From the NCBI GenBank assembly GCA_037176885.1, contig JAWWNJ010000017.1, positions 248,001 to 312,000 of the forward strand: DNA of 64,000 nucleotides, read 5' to 3'. Source of the stretch: Favolaschia claudopus. Lineage: Eukaryota > Basidiomycota > Agaricomycetes > Agaricales > Mycenaceae. Position 1 is the stretch's first letter, and the number at the start of each line of letters is the position of its first letter. The position numbers were made by a program, and so were the translations under genes. Positions 34,301 to 44,690 of this stretch are shown here, piece by piece. The notes under the pieces were generated by a model, which ran no database searches, was not told where the DNA came from, and worked only from the letters and a program-made list of their open reading frames with translations.

Positions 34301-36906
34301 CCAAAGTTCCAACCCGTTGTCGAAGAAGCACGAGTTGGGGGCAAGCCAGGGATAGGACTGAAGCAAGCGCTTCTTTCCAGCCTTGTCAAATACTTCTGTG
34401 AAAGAGCTTGACGGGTCTCCCGCCTTTCCTTGAGGTCCGGTGAGGCCGAGGGCAGCAGCGGTGTCTGGAGCCCTGCCATCATTCGGTTCCCATTCAATTG
34501 GGCGCGGACGGCGGTATGAACGAGGCGGAACAGCGTTGAAATGACCCGCTAAAGTAAGTTCACGACCATCAGCGATTAATTATACACAGAGACCAACACA
34601 ACAAGAGTACCTTTAATAGCGTCATGTTGTTTCTCCAATTCGCGGACATGCAACCAGATGTTTTCCGCTCCTTGAACCAGATCCATGTCGATTCCCGTCG
34701 CATGATGCAGGAGGGAATGCGCGTGCTCAATTGGATTCGTGGTAGACGGCACCTGAGCTGCCAAGTCGGGATCGACAACGCTTCGCGCGGGAAAAATCAT
34801 AGATGCTATCGCTGGCCGTAGCCACCAATTTATCCATCCAACGATGCGCGGAAAGGTTTTCTTGAGTGTGTTGACTGTATTGGTAAAGTCTTCGGGGCTC
34901 GTGTTCTTCGACAGCATACACCGGATTCCAGCATCGAAGACATCAACACTTTCTAGAGGAACGAGGGCACCATTTTTCTTGATGCGCACAGCTGATCGCT
35001 GGAAGTGGAGCTCACATCCAACTTGTGTCCTCTGTGCTTCTTGAACGAGCAACTCACGCTGGACATCTTTCGCCGCCTGATCGAGCATTGAGAAGGCAGG
35101 TTGCATTGTACTGATAACCGCATCAGCGTACTCCTCAGCATGAGCAGCACGTTGAGCTCCCGAAAAGTCCATGACCTGAATCACGGGTTGAGAAGAAAGG
35201 ACAACCTTGTAACACAACACTTACATTGAGAAGTAATTCTCGGTTAAAACGATTGCCTGCGTATTTGATCACCGACCGGAATAGACAGCGGAAGTGAGCG
35301 CGGTGATGGTCGGTATCTTGCTGGTCTATCCAGGTGTAGAGCACCGGAGCCCACTTTGTGAAACCGCCGTTGAACACGCAGGAGGCAAGGAGCGGCCCAT
35401 GGCGGAAGAACGTCATGTCTCCATCAGTCACAAAGCCATGACGCCCTGCCTCAGGCCCTTCTGCAAAATCAGAGAGCCAGGCTTCGACTGCATCTTTAAT
35501 CAGACCTTCCATGAACGGAGTCTGGAATGAGATGTAGGTCGGCCCATTCAGACTCGAGTCCACGATGAAGGTTGTCGTGAGTTTGACTCGGAGCGCAGAA
35601 AGGGATTTAAAAAATGCAAGCCCTCCTTTGGCACTGGTTTGTGATGCAATACCGAGACGTGCTTGACTTTGAGATACATGATATCGTGCAGATCTCGGGT
35701 TAGCGAGGGTAGCAGAGATGTCGGCGAGGGGTTTCGAGCCCGGCCCGGCGTCACCTGTGCGTAGCTGATGTACACTCGCAGTCTGGCGGCGGCGAACTTG
35801 CTCATCAAGCTCGTCAAGCTCGAATTGCGAAAGAGAGCCCCCGGGCGGTCGCTGATGTGTGTCGTGGTTTCCTTGATGCTCCCATACTAGGTAATCCACC
35901 TTATTGCGCGTTATTTTGAAGTGGTAGGTGCGAGCTGTACAAGTTTGCTGTTGAAGAGGTTCGCTCGAACGGCAAGTCGTCGCCGTACAGCCTCTCGAGA
36001 CTTGTCTCCTGCGCGAGTCAGTCTGGGTCAATGGGCGCGTCACCCGGCCACATGTTCCACAGATGAGAGCCCCAACACAGGTGCGTGTCTCCACCCGTCC
36101 ATGATCCTTGTAAGCATTTTTGCCTACGGAACGCCAAACCCACTTGTTGAAGTTCCACCCATTGTCGTCAGATTCCTTGCCGCAGACGATCTCACGGTGC
36201 ACAAAGCCGACTGGGTAATTGAATGAGTCGTTGGCGGGGTCTAGATGAGTGTTGTTAGTTGTATTTGAAATCATAGTTGTATTTGAAATCATGGTAATTA
36301 AAACTTGCCGTCTGCATCTGTTACGACTTGATTTCTACGTGAATCGTCGGGAAGGTGCTGGGGGAGTCGGCTCGGACCCGGAATCGCGTGTGGTTGAGGG
36401 GGCAAGTGAGCAGGTAAATAGTTTTGAGGCGGGTAATTTGGTGGAGGATAAGCTGGGGGCGGATAATGACTGGTAGCGGCTGGCCAGGTGTAACCGGAAG
36501 GGGCGCCGTGCGGAAATGGGCCAGGGAAGGAATCCTGGGGAGGAGGCGCCGTGTAGTGATTAGGATTGAATGGGCCTGTAACCCCGCCGCTGGCAGGAAA
36601 CCCTGAAAAACAATCAATAGACTGCTGGATACAATAGAGACTTGCACTGTACCTTGTCGTGGGCCGAAGGCGTCGTAAAATGGAGGTTGAGGGCCATAGA
36701 AAGGAAACACAGGAGCTTTAGGAGGTCAGGGACCGTTACTATTGAGTGAAAGCGGTGAAACAAATTTTACCCGGACCAAACTGAGGGAAATTGTACTGTG
36801 GAGGAAAGCTCGCGCTGTTTGACTGCCTTGCATGCTCTCGGGATGGCTCGAACCCAGCTGACGGAGACCAGAGGAAGTCTAAGAGAGCCCTGACAGCTCC
36901 GAACAT
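31313..36906 (-). CDS. Giant transposase-like protein: GCM-type zinc finger, DDE/E core, UCH-like protease, PHD finger
   Basis: Ten exons join without a break: 36906-36771, 36715-36653, 36602-36309, 36240-35225, 35175-34611, 34548-34028, 33961-33314, 33258-32708, 32643-32382, 32326-31313; 1689 residues. Residues 1-165 are Pro/Tyr-rich. About 195-297 hold a Cys/His-rich segment (RTCVGALICGTC, RRRQVSRGCTATTC, HQGNHDTHQRP) like the GCM/WRKY fold that binds DNA. VTDGDMTFF (D437/D439), VMDFSGAQR (D506), GCELHF (C556/H559) and TTNPIEHAHS (E653) fit a MULE-type DDE/E core with its C-H insert. PNSCFFDNGLELWF (C765), GLHWTSKVRIDGH and VLLMYHRTS near 1065-1075 fit a ubiquitin C-terminal-hydrolase-like peptidase. 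Cysteines 1199, 1202, 1218, 1221, His1226, Cys1229, 1249, 1252 form a PHD finger. The tail is charged. A start at 36987 is also possible. Two introns appear to use GC-AG ends (36308-36241, 32381-32327). Domain names are from motif memory. Confidence 0.75.
32440..32499 (-). repeat. 30-bp in-frame tandem duplication inside the giant gene
   Basis: Two adjacent 30-bp units (32440-32469, 32470-32499) encode KPAKTSFVKT twice in exon 9. The frame is kept, so the duplication was tolerated. Confidence 0.85.
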
Positions 36907-37638
36907 ATTCTGCAGTTCAGAGACTGTCGTCGACGCTGTATGGCGCGTCACGCCGACGTATGGACAAAAAAGGAAAGCCGGCGGCAACTCAAAATGCTTA
37001 AAACGCGAAGATCCACTGCAAGAGATTCAAGGGTACAACAAGCAGTTTACCAGAAACTTTGCAGACAGACTCAAGGAACCGATGTTACCGTCGATATCGA
37101 TGAGTCGGGCGTGATACGCAGTGAGGGACAGACATAGATGATTGAAAAGATTCATTAGAAAGATTTGAACTGCAGCCAAGTACATTTACAGAGAGTCGTC
37201 GACGAAGGTAGAGGAGCTGGCGCCCTGCGAGGTGACTGAGCGCATAGAGGGAGACGGAAACAAGGTGGACTTTGCGCTGGCAGGTTCCGCATTCGGAATC
37301 CCACGACCATGACATCGGTACTGTGTACGAAACAATTATATTACGAATCCTGACTTTAGGAAGGAATTCGTTCTTTATCGAAAGAGGTGCATTCATGATT
37401 TCCATCGTTTGCTGTGCGCAGATCTTTGCCTTCTTTGGTGAATTTTATCATTTTTTTTCGATTGTCGGCTCGCTTATCGAATTTGGGCGTCGCTTACTTG
37501 ATGATATATCAATTGTGATAGATGTTTTGATGCTGCCCTTTTTTGCCTCTCGTGAGGGCTATGTCAAGCTTTGTTACCCGACGACGTTGTGAATGCCGCA
37601 TCGGGGGGCCACTACCTAGTTCAAATCTGACTTCGCAT
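36907..37638. other. 5' flank of the giant gene
   Basis: Contains the likely promoter and, if the upstream ATG at 36987 is used, the first 27 codons. Other frames are short. No terminal inverted repeat matching the 31-kb side was found. Confidence 0.35.
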
Positions 37639-37967
37639 AACTTAGGACAGCACATGCGTAGCGCGCCATGTTTGCGCCGTCAGCCCTACTTCGCAACAGA
37701 ACGAGGTGTCGGCACGCCCCAAGAGCGTACAAGCCGAGGCGTTAAGGGTATTGCCTGTGTTCCGAGGTATGCCGTGGCATGGCTGACCGTCTGAGCCATG
37801 GCGTGCCGCTTGCGGCATGCCCCCTCAGTGTAGCCTAGCTTTGATATTCTGGGCCGGTACGTTTGCCGCTTCGTCCGCTCTACTTGGGGCGTGCCGACAC
37901 CTCGTTCTGTTGCGAAGTAGGGCTGACGGCGCAAACATGGCGCGCTACGCATGTGCTGTCCTAAGTT
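37639..37967. mobile_element. 329-bp element with 85-bp perfect terminal inverted repeats
   Basis: Positions 37639-37723 and 37883-37967 are inverted copies over 85 bp with no mismatch seen (AACTTAGGACAGCACATGCG inward). The similarity continues outward imperfectly for about 15-25 bp (CAAATCTGACTT on the left, complement of AAGTCATATTTG on the right), so the true ends may be near 37615 and 37990. The 159-bp centre has a smaller inverted repeat around GCATGGCTGA / CTGAGCCATGG. There is no coding capacity. Perfect arms imply recent insertion or strong hairpin-driven correction. Confidence 0.85.
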
Positions 37968-37990
37968 CTGTAAAGTCATATTTGTTTCTA

Positions 37991-38772
37991 AGGTGTTGTC
38001 CTGCGCTGCGCTTGCTCGTTGCTTCGATTGACGTGGTCGTACAGAGTTTGTTTAATATTTTTTTTTTTGGGTTCAGAGGTGATGATTCTTGGAATTAAGC
38101 GAATGAACGGATTAATATGCTAAAGCTACGGGAGTTTGCCTGCTAAGGCGTCCGTGGTTAATATCATAATGGGTTGTGCTGAATATAAATGGTTACGGAA
38201 GTGCCCATAGGAGACGCTGGTCGACGGCCTGGAGAACCGCGTTTATGCAGGAGGTATAGATGGGCTTAGAGACTCGTTCCTTTAACGCGTTTGGCTGTGG
38301 ATGTGCGCTAGCTGGAGCGATATGACCTGCGACGACTGTGGCTTGGCTGTCTCTTCTGGGCCGATGTGTTGGAGGCGTGTATTGGAACTCGTAAAATGGC
38401 CCGCGACGACCCGTGGTCTCTCCAGTTATAAGGTGTCGATGGCGCGGATGTTAGCGAATGTATGCATTGACGCGCCGTCTTGATAAGACTCCGTTTTGCG
38501 TGGCGCTTCCCTGAGACCTCTGTTAAAGTAAATAAATCTTGAGTAGGAGCGCTGTAGTGTGGCACGAAATGGGGCGTTGCTCACAGGTGTCTGGTCGTCT
38601 TCGGTCCAATTGCTCTGTATGAATACACTGTATGAATGGCGTGACGCTAGGTCTATTGTCAGCTAATGTTTGTGTTCTGTGCGGTGCATAAGTTGGGCGG
38701 GTGTTTGCGGACGAGTTGGTCACGCATCGGTGACCGCTCTCTGTTCTGATCCCCACCATCTGCGTCTTCCCG
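37991..38772. other. Upstream region of the F-box gene series
   Basis: No supported gene; holds the presumed promoter and leader of the first F-box gene. A T-run at 38059-38068. Confidence 0.35.
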
Positions 38773-40044
38773 ATGCTCGTTCGCGTTGAACGTGTTCTCA
38801 CCCTCAACGATCTGCTGCCTGTGGAAGTTATCTGGCTTATCTTCAGTTGGGTTTTCGACACTGCGGACAGCTGGAATGACTTTGTTCGCAGAAGAATCAA
38901 GTGTAGAGGCGTGTGTGCGCATTGGCGCGTCGTCATCCGCGATTATCCTCGTTTCTGGAGCACCATAGTGGTTGCTCGTCATACTACGCAGGAGTTTTTT
39001 CAGGTGTGCGTGGAACGCTCGAAGGCGGTGCCCATCCAGCTGACGGTCGACGCATCCGACCATGGATGTCTGCTTGAAGATGGTGGCTCCGTGTCCCACC
39101 TTTTGCTAGCTCAGCCGTTGCATTTCTTCAACAAGATGCTCCGCGACGTTCTGCCGACCTGTGCAAGTCGAGTTACTAGCGTCCGCATCGAGAGCGATGG
39201 ATATTATAACCTACATTCCATTGCCAGCACCCTCGCGGCTCTGACTCTGCCTGCCGTTGCTTCGCTCTCTGTGGGCGTGGACTGGGTCTTCAGTGCTAGC
39301 CCCTTGTGCGTGTTTCCTGCGCCGTCGTGGGGTCCTGTGGACAGTTTAGCTTGCAGGGGCGTGTTACCGGTCGTAGGAGGCATCGACGCGTACTCCGCAC
39401 TCCGCGTTGCCAGAATAACATCAATCCGAGGCTTGGACACTATCAGTTTCGCCGGGTTTCTCCACAGTTTGCATCACCTACACGAGCTTCACATCGCCAA
39501 CGTGGAGTGCGACGAAACGGATTGCTCTTTGCTGGTGGAGTTGGTGTCAGTCGAGATCCTCCACTTGCGGTACGACGACGACTCCTCCGCTCGCCTTTTT
39601 CGGTGTTTGCGGTTCCCGAGGCTACTTACCTTCACTGCTGTCGTGTCCGACTCGCGAATGTGGGAGAACGTTAGCTTGTCTTGCGCCCATTTATTGCCCA
39701 CCGTCCGACATTTTGGGCTTGCCTGTACAACCGACAATTTGGAGCCTCCCGTTGGCCTGTGGTCTGTCTTGACGAGCGTGCATACGGTCAATGTCGCCAT
39801 AGCTGGACCTGACGTGTCCCGGTCTTTGTGGCGATGGATCTGTGATAATCCGACGTGCTGGCCCTCGTTGTGCCTGCTGGAGTTGGGTGCGACTGTTCGA
39901 CAATGCGACGTCGAGGACGAGCTGAATAGGCGTACCTTCGCTCGACGCGTTAGCGCTCCAGGTTCTCACCGTGGGGTCGTAGCCCGTTCTCGTACACACT
40001 CGTCGTGTAGTGTTCGCGTGGGGAACGTAGGAGAAAGCGCATGA
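38773..40044 (+). CDS. F-box protein 1 of the plus-strand series
   Basis: A single open frame of 423 codons. The N-terminus DLLPVEVIWLIFSWVF, then KCRGVCAHWRVVIRDYP and RFWSTIVV, is a clear F-box. The rest alternates Leu/Val-rich stretches (ALTLPAVASLSVGVD, LHHLHELHIANVECD, SLLVELVSVEILHLRYDD), an LRR-like pattern usual for agaricomycete F-box proteins. Expected role: substrate receptor of an SCF ubiquitin ligase, substrate unknown. No signal peptide or membrane segment. The ATG at 38773 is the first in the frame; a short upstream exon as in the fourth gene of the series cannot be excluded. Confidence 0.8.
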   Translation: MLVRVERVLTLNDLLPVEVIWLIFSWVFDTADSWNDFVRRRIKCRGVCAHWRVVIRDYPRFWSTIVVARHTTQEFFQVCVERSKAVPIQLTVDASDHGCLLEDGGSVSHLLLAQPLHFFNKMLRDVLPTCASRVTSVRIESDGYYNLHSIASTLAALTLPAVASLSVGVDWVFSASPLCVFPAPSWGPVDSLACRGVLPVVGGIDAYSALRVARITSIRGLDTISFAGFLHSLHHLHELHIANVECDETDCSLLVELVSVEILHLRYDDDSSARLFRCLRFPRLLTFTAVVSDSRMWENVSLSCAHLLPTVRHFGLACTTDNLEPPVGLWSVLTSVHTVNVAIAGPDVSRSLWRWICDNPTCWPSLCLLELGATVRQCDVEDELNRRTFARRVSAPGSHRGVVARSRTHSSCSVRVGNVGESA

Positions 40045-41129
40045 CGAATTAAAGACGGGTATTGGTGCCTTCCTGTAGAGAGTCGGAGGTAGGCCTTTTA
40101 TTCCCTCACAATTTGCCTGCCGCTCACGATGTACACCTGGTAGTGTCTCGGCGATTGTCCGTGGGGTGCTGTTGGTCTTTCAGAGGTGGATGTTGAGTGT
40201 GGGTGTGATGAATATTGGTTCTGATGTATATTGGTGTATTCGCGTTGTGTTGGTTGCCTCATGGATCGATTGTCTAGTTGAGATGAAGCCTCTCGTAGTT
40301 GTTTTCACTATTCTCGAGCAACTTTGTTCTTGCGTTGGGACGACTTGTTGACGTGAACTGTGTTATCGTAGTGTGAGCGGTCCGGATCACGCGGTGGCTG
40401 TGTTTACCGATCTCCTCTTCTCTCTCCAATTTCGCCTTCGCCGGTGCTTTCCAGATGCAAATGGCGAAGTCGGTCTTTGTCCTTCGCGAACAAGATATCT
40501 CTTGGTCTCACCTAGTGGCCTCTCCCCTGCTCTTGATGGTGAACAAATACCCGAATTATCGGGCTCGCACAATTCACAAGAAATAACAGGCCTCGTGTGC
40601 GCGTCACCGTCTCGCTCCAGAACACGAGTATTTTTGGTCCCGAGACTCGCTTGCTGCCTACATCATCGGCACCCCGAGATCTCCTGCGATTTGGTACAGA
40701 TTTCGCGTAGGTGCGTGTCGGATTTGACTCTTGATGCGGTATTTGATGTCGCGCGCTACGTTTTTCTTGGTTCTCTCGGCAGTTTTGGGGTTCCTAGGGG
40801 TTCCTTTTTGCCTCGGCTGGTAGAGGTCCGTTCCTCCGTTGGTGGGATCAATTGGGCGCCACAGCTGCAGCCTTTTTGCTTATTTATCTTCGTTCTTCGT
40901 TTATCCTTCTTCGAGAATTCACCCAGTTTTCGTATGCTGCCGGTTTCTTGTCTATCCAATTCCGCACCTCGCCCCGACTGTGATGGTGCGGGCGTCGAGG
41001 TACGACCGCTTTTGTTTCGAATCTTATTTTTTTCGGGATCCGATTGCATGCTGTCCCGTAGCTCGCGACGCTGTCTTGCTAATTGTCTCCCGTTAGATAT
41101 CGCGCGTCCAGACATCAGTCGTCTTCAAA
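40045..41129. other. Spacer between F-box genes 1 and 2, with a possible upstream exon
   Basis: A frame open from 40373 contains VAVFTDLLFSLQF, which resembles AVFTDLLLASRD in the third exon of F-box gene 4. This suggests that gene 2 once had, or still has, upstream exons here. The rest of that frame (to 41140) looks less protein-like. No repeat noticed. Confidence 0.35.
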
Positions 41130-42461
41130 ATGCCGGTTGAAATCGTGTCCAGCGTCCTCCTTCTCATGTGCGGAGTGTTCGAGAATAGCCCTCGCCAATT
41201 CCTCCTTTCGCGCCTCATTTTACTCGAAGTGTGTGCGTATTGGCGTGCTGTGGTTTGCTCGGACCCCCGGTTCTGGAGTAACCTTTTTATTGGGGATTGT
41301 CGTACCCTGCCCAACCTTGATCTCTGGTTGTCTCGGGCTCGAGGCGCGAAACTCCATTTATTCGTGGACACTGGTTCCTACGCCGACGACTCTAGGTCCT
41401 TCACTCGCCTCTGGTGCAGCTTGCTCGACTTGTTGCCTGTTATCGCGGAAAGAATCGCCCGCTTTTCCTTGTTAGACCGCCATGGTGATAGGGGTGCTGT
41501 CTTGTTGCGTTGTATGTCCAACTTGGCCGCTTCTGCTGTGTCCCGGCTCGATGTCTCTACTGTTTCCACTACAGAGATCGACGAGCGAGTCGTGGAGCAC
41601 GGCCGATGGGGACGTTATCTATCAGGCACTTCAGTCCCTCTCAAGCTCTTGCCTTCGGCCTCCATCACTTCTTTGCTCGTTCGGCGGGCTTTCTTGGTGC
41701 TCCACTCGTCCATGCTATCTGGCGTCACTCACCTTATGCTGGGTCCCTTCCCTTCGGATCACAGACTGGCATGGAGTAGTGTTCGTGCTATGCTGCTGTC
41801 TTGTACCGCATTAACGCTGTTTGTATGCGACGACGTGCGGTGCGAGTACGGCCCGTTCGAGATTTGCGATCTGCCCTCCCTCACCCATTTGCGTTTCATC
41901 TCTAGAGATTGGTCTGCCGACTATATATTCTCTGTCTTGCGCATGCCTCATCTCCGCATACTCTCGCTCGATGGATCTCTTCCATCTTTAGGTTCTGTCG
42001 GTTCTACTTCGACGAGTCCATCCTATACCTCCGTCGAGCATCTCGTCCTGGATTGTCCTATTCCCAGTGATACCGACTTCGTTCACATTCTTCGCCCCTT
42101 TGTCAATTTGACTTCCCTCGACCTGAGGCGTATGCCGGCCGAATCGGTGACGGCGTTTTTAGCCGTCAGGAAAGACATGCTGGCTGAGGCTCAGCACGTT
42201 GGAGAACACCTGTGTCCGTCGCTTTCCTCGGTGCACGTCGGTGTACCTCTCTCGGCGAGCGAATCTGCAGGTGTGCTGGAGGACGTTCATCGAGGGGTTT
42301 TTTCGCCCGGCTGTACGTTGAATCATGTAGCGTCCTCCTGTGCCGGTGGTGCCGCGAGAGTGGAAGGTGCTTTCCGGATGGTGGACGGGCGGGTAGTATC
42401 ATCCGCGTACTTGGAACCCGTAGAAACGTGCGATCTATTCGATGACTCTTTTTGTGGATAG
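41130..42461 (+). CDS. F-box protein 2 of the plus-strand series
   Basis: A 443-codon frame. It opens MPVEIVSSVLLLMCGVF, then LEVCAYWRAVVCSDPRFW and SNLFIG: an F-box beginning almost at residue 1, followed by a Leu-rich repeat-like region (LKLLPSASITSLLVRRAF, LPSLTHLRFISRDW, VNLTSLDLRRMPAES). Because the F-box starts so close to the ATG, a 5' exon may be missing from this model; acceptor sites at about 41099 and 41116 keep the frame. Likely an SCF substrate receptor. Confidence 0.8.
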   Translation: MPVEIVSSVLLLMCGVFENSPRQFLLSRLILLEVCAYWRAVVCSDPRFWSNLFIGDCRTLPNLDLWLSRARGAKLHLFVDTGSYADDSRSFTRLWCSLLDLLPVIAERIARFSLLDRHGDRGAVLLRCMSNLAASAVSRLDVSTVSTTEIDERVVEHGRWGRYLSGTSVPLKLLPSASITSLLVRRAFLVLHSSMLSGVTHLMLGPFPSDHRLAWSSVRAMLLSCTALTLFVCDDVRCEYGPFEICDLPSLTHLRFISRDWSADYIFSVLRMPHLRILSLDGSLPSLGSVGSTSTSPSYTSVEHLVLDCPIPSDTDFVHILRPFVNLTSLDLRRMPAESVTAFLAVRKDMLAEAQHVGEHLCPSLSSVHVGVPLSASESAGVLEDVHRGVFSPGCTLNHVASSCAGGAARVEGAFRMVDGRVVSSAYLEPVETCDLFDDSFCG

Positions 42462-43189
42462 TATTTGGGGTTCTGTGTAGTGAGTTCATGTGTTAAAGGC
42501 TCCTTGTTACGATGCTCAAACTTCTTAGGCCTGCCTCTCTAGGGTGTAAGCCCTCTATTTCTGGATGGACAGTCGCGGGAACTTTTACGTGATATTATTG
42601 TCTTATAATGTTTGGAGTCCGCTAGCTAGTTTTATACTGGTATATCAACCCTCTTGTAGCGCACAGTCTACTATGTTATGGCTCTCGTCCTTGCACTCTG
42701 TCTTCTCTCCTCCTTCTATGCGACATGGTGACTGTTCTCGGACCGGCTTTACTTTTCTCCTGCTCCCATCCGATCTTCGTTACCCGAACACTTTCTCTGA
42801 TTTTTACTGCTTGTCTTGCGCTTCTCTCCTGAAACTGTGACTTTCGCGTCGTCCTGATGAATATCTTGTGGCTGCGCTTCTTCCTGATCTGATAATCTGA
42901 ATCGGTTTCCGGAGTCTGAGCTACGCGATTTGGATTTTTTTTGGGGGGCTTGTATCTATCTCCATTTCGTGAATTTCGTACCTCACTCCTTTGTGGGGTA
43001 TGTTGAGTTGCCTTAAGAGCGAGCCAGTCGTCTTGCGACCGCCCCAGATTCTCTTCATATCGTCTTATCTCTTACTTTCTTTCCTGATCCCCCGTATTGT
43101 TCTCTTGTTTGCTCGTCTTTGTGAGTGTGCTTTGTATGTTGTGTCGAGTGACTCCGCTAACTCGCGGTGCCAGGGCGCGTTCGTTCCAC
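42462..43189. other. Spacer between F-box genes 2 and 3
   Basis: T/C-rich plus strand, no gene supported. The frame of gene 3 is open back to 43097 without clear F-box sequence. Confidence 0.35.
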
Positions 43190-44428
43190 ATGGACTCACT
43201 ACCCAATGAGATCTTGTGTCGCGCCTTACGGGCTGCGTTCGTCTCCTTTGCGGAAGTCGACGCGAATTCCGCCTTGCAGAGGGAGGTCTTGCGTTCTGTA
43301 TGCCCCTTGTGGCGCGATGCTATCGACAGCGACGCTCACGCGTGGTCCTACATCTTCATCACCTATTCTACGCCCTCCGATAAGCTGGACCTCTGGTTAT
43401 CAAAGTCCAAGACCGTACCGCTTCTCGTCGACATGCATTTTCCGAATACCCTCGCTCCCTTGGAAGTTCAGAGGTTGCCTGACCTGCTTGGCGTGCTGGT
43501 TCCGTTCGCACCTCGGTGTGCTCGTCTTCGAATCCGGGTGGCCAATAACAGGATAGGTGTTTACACGTTCGGGCTTCTCGCTGCTCTACAACTGGACGGG
43601 CTCGCTGCGCTGGATATCATCATGGCCCCGCCGTATCAGTCCCCTAGGATCCCTACTTTCGCGCACACCCCCCCTCCCATTCTCACCAGACTGTCGTTTT
43701 ATCACTCGTTTCCAACGTGGGGCGACAGGAGCGCTTTCGCGTCGGTGACGTTCCTTACGCTCTCCAACCTCACCTTGTTTCCTCGTCCTTTCCTCGCCGA
43801 GCTTAGAGAGTTTTTCGCCTCTATGCTTTTCTTGGAACACCTTGTCCTTAACTACGTCGACCCGCACATGATCACCCTTCCCTCAGGGCCTAACCGGCGC
43901 ATTATACTTGACCGGCTCCTCTGTCTAGAGTTCGCTATGAAGCGGGCGAGGTGCTTGGAGTTCCTCATGGTGTTGTCGGCTCCAAACTTGGAGAGTCTTT
44001 CCGTGACTTTGGACAGGGAAGAGGACGTATTGCCCTGTCTCCAGCAGTGCGGCAGTCGTTTTTCTTCTGTCATGTCCTTACAGGTCGCATGTTGCTTCAC
44101 GTCGTACTCTGTTCTGGCCTCAGGGCTGGAGGGCTTCCACGCGTTGGTGTATTTAGACGGCCGCAAGTCTCCGGGATTTCCTCTTGCCTTCTATGGAGCA
44201 GCTCTCACTACGGCAAATCTGTGCCCCGAGCTATACAAAGTTTGCGTGAGCGACCTTCCTGTCGCTTTGGTGGAGGATATACTGCGGGGGCATCTCGCAT
44301 CCAGCTTTCGGCCAAATATGGTGGTTTGTGCGAACGCTCCCTCCAATGCGGGGGCCCCATACGCACAGTATTGGTTGTCTGGCGATCGGATCGCGTCTCG
44401 CAGCGTTTTCGTAGATACTCAGATCTGA
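43190..44428 (+). CDS. F-box protein 3 of the plus-strand series
   Basis: ATG at 43190 gives 412 codons starting MDSLPNEILCRALRAAF, then REVLRSVCPLWRDAIDSDAHAW and SYIFITYS: the F-box. The remainder is Leu-rich (LLAALQLDGLAALDIIM, VTFLTLSNLTLFPR, LECLE-like stretches) without membrane segments. The phrase KLDLWLSKSKTVPLLVD closely mirrors NLDLWLSRARGAKLHLF in gene 2, marking the two as tandem duplicates. The frame continues upstream to 43097, but an acceptor-like GCCAG at 43169-43173 makes an upstream exon possible. Confidence 0.8.
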   Translation: MDSLPNEILCRALRAAFVSFAEVDANSALQREVLRSVCPLWRDAIDSDAHAWSYIFITYSTPSDKLDLWLSKSKTVPLLVDMHFPNTLAPLEVQRLPDLLGVLVPFAPRCARLRIRVANNRIGVYTFGLLAALQLDGLAALDIIMAPPYQSPRIPTFAHTPPPILTRLSFYHSFPTWGDRSAFASVTFLTLSNLTLFPRPFLAELREFFASMLFLEHLVLNYVDPHMITLPSGPNRRIILDRLLCLEFAMKRARCLEFLMVLSAPNLESLSVTLDREEDVLPCLQQCGSRFSSVMSLQVACCFTSYSVLASGLEGFHALVYLDGRKSPGFPLAFYGAALTTANLCPELYKVCVSDLPVALVEDILRGHLASSFRPNMVVCANAPSNAGAPYAQYWLSGDRIASRSVFVDTQI

Positions 44429-44690
44429 TGTGGATATTGCGTTCTCCTTGCAGAATAGCCCCTTCGTCGGCTTTAGCTACCGAGTTTTGTTGTCGTATCT
44501 ACTTGTGGTGATCTGTTAAAATGACATCCGCTTCTATTATCTGCGAGTTTTTGCGTGTGGAACTGAGTCCTTCCGTTGCAAGCCTACGGACCACGGATCC
44601 GGTCGATCAGATGTCGTAATACTCCTTCTCTCCACTTCCTATAAAGACGCGTTATGGATTTCTTGGTTTCCGCTCGAGAACCAGAAAAAC

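Noticed and set aside
31313..36906. Naming the giant transposase-like gene a KDZ (Kyakuja/Dileera/Zisupton) element
   Set aside because: The GCM-like finger and the C-H insert fit a MULE-type core better; without a profile search the family cannot be fixed.
40373..41140. 255-codon plus-strand frame between F-box genes 1 and 2
   Set aside because: Only the AVFTDLL-like start resembles a real exon; the remainder looks like open intergenic DNA. Mentioned as a possible exon only.
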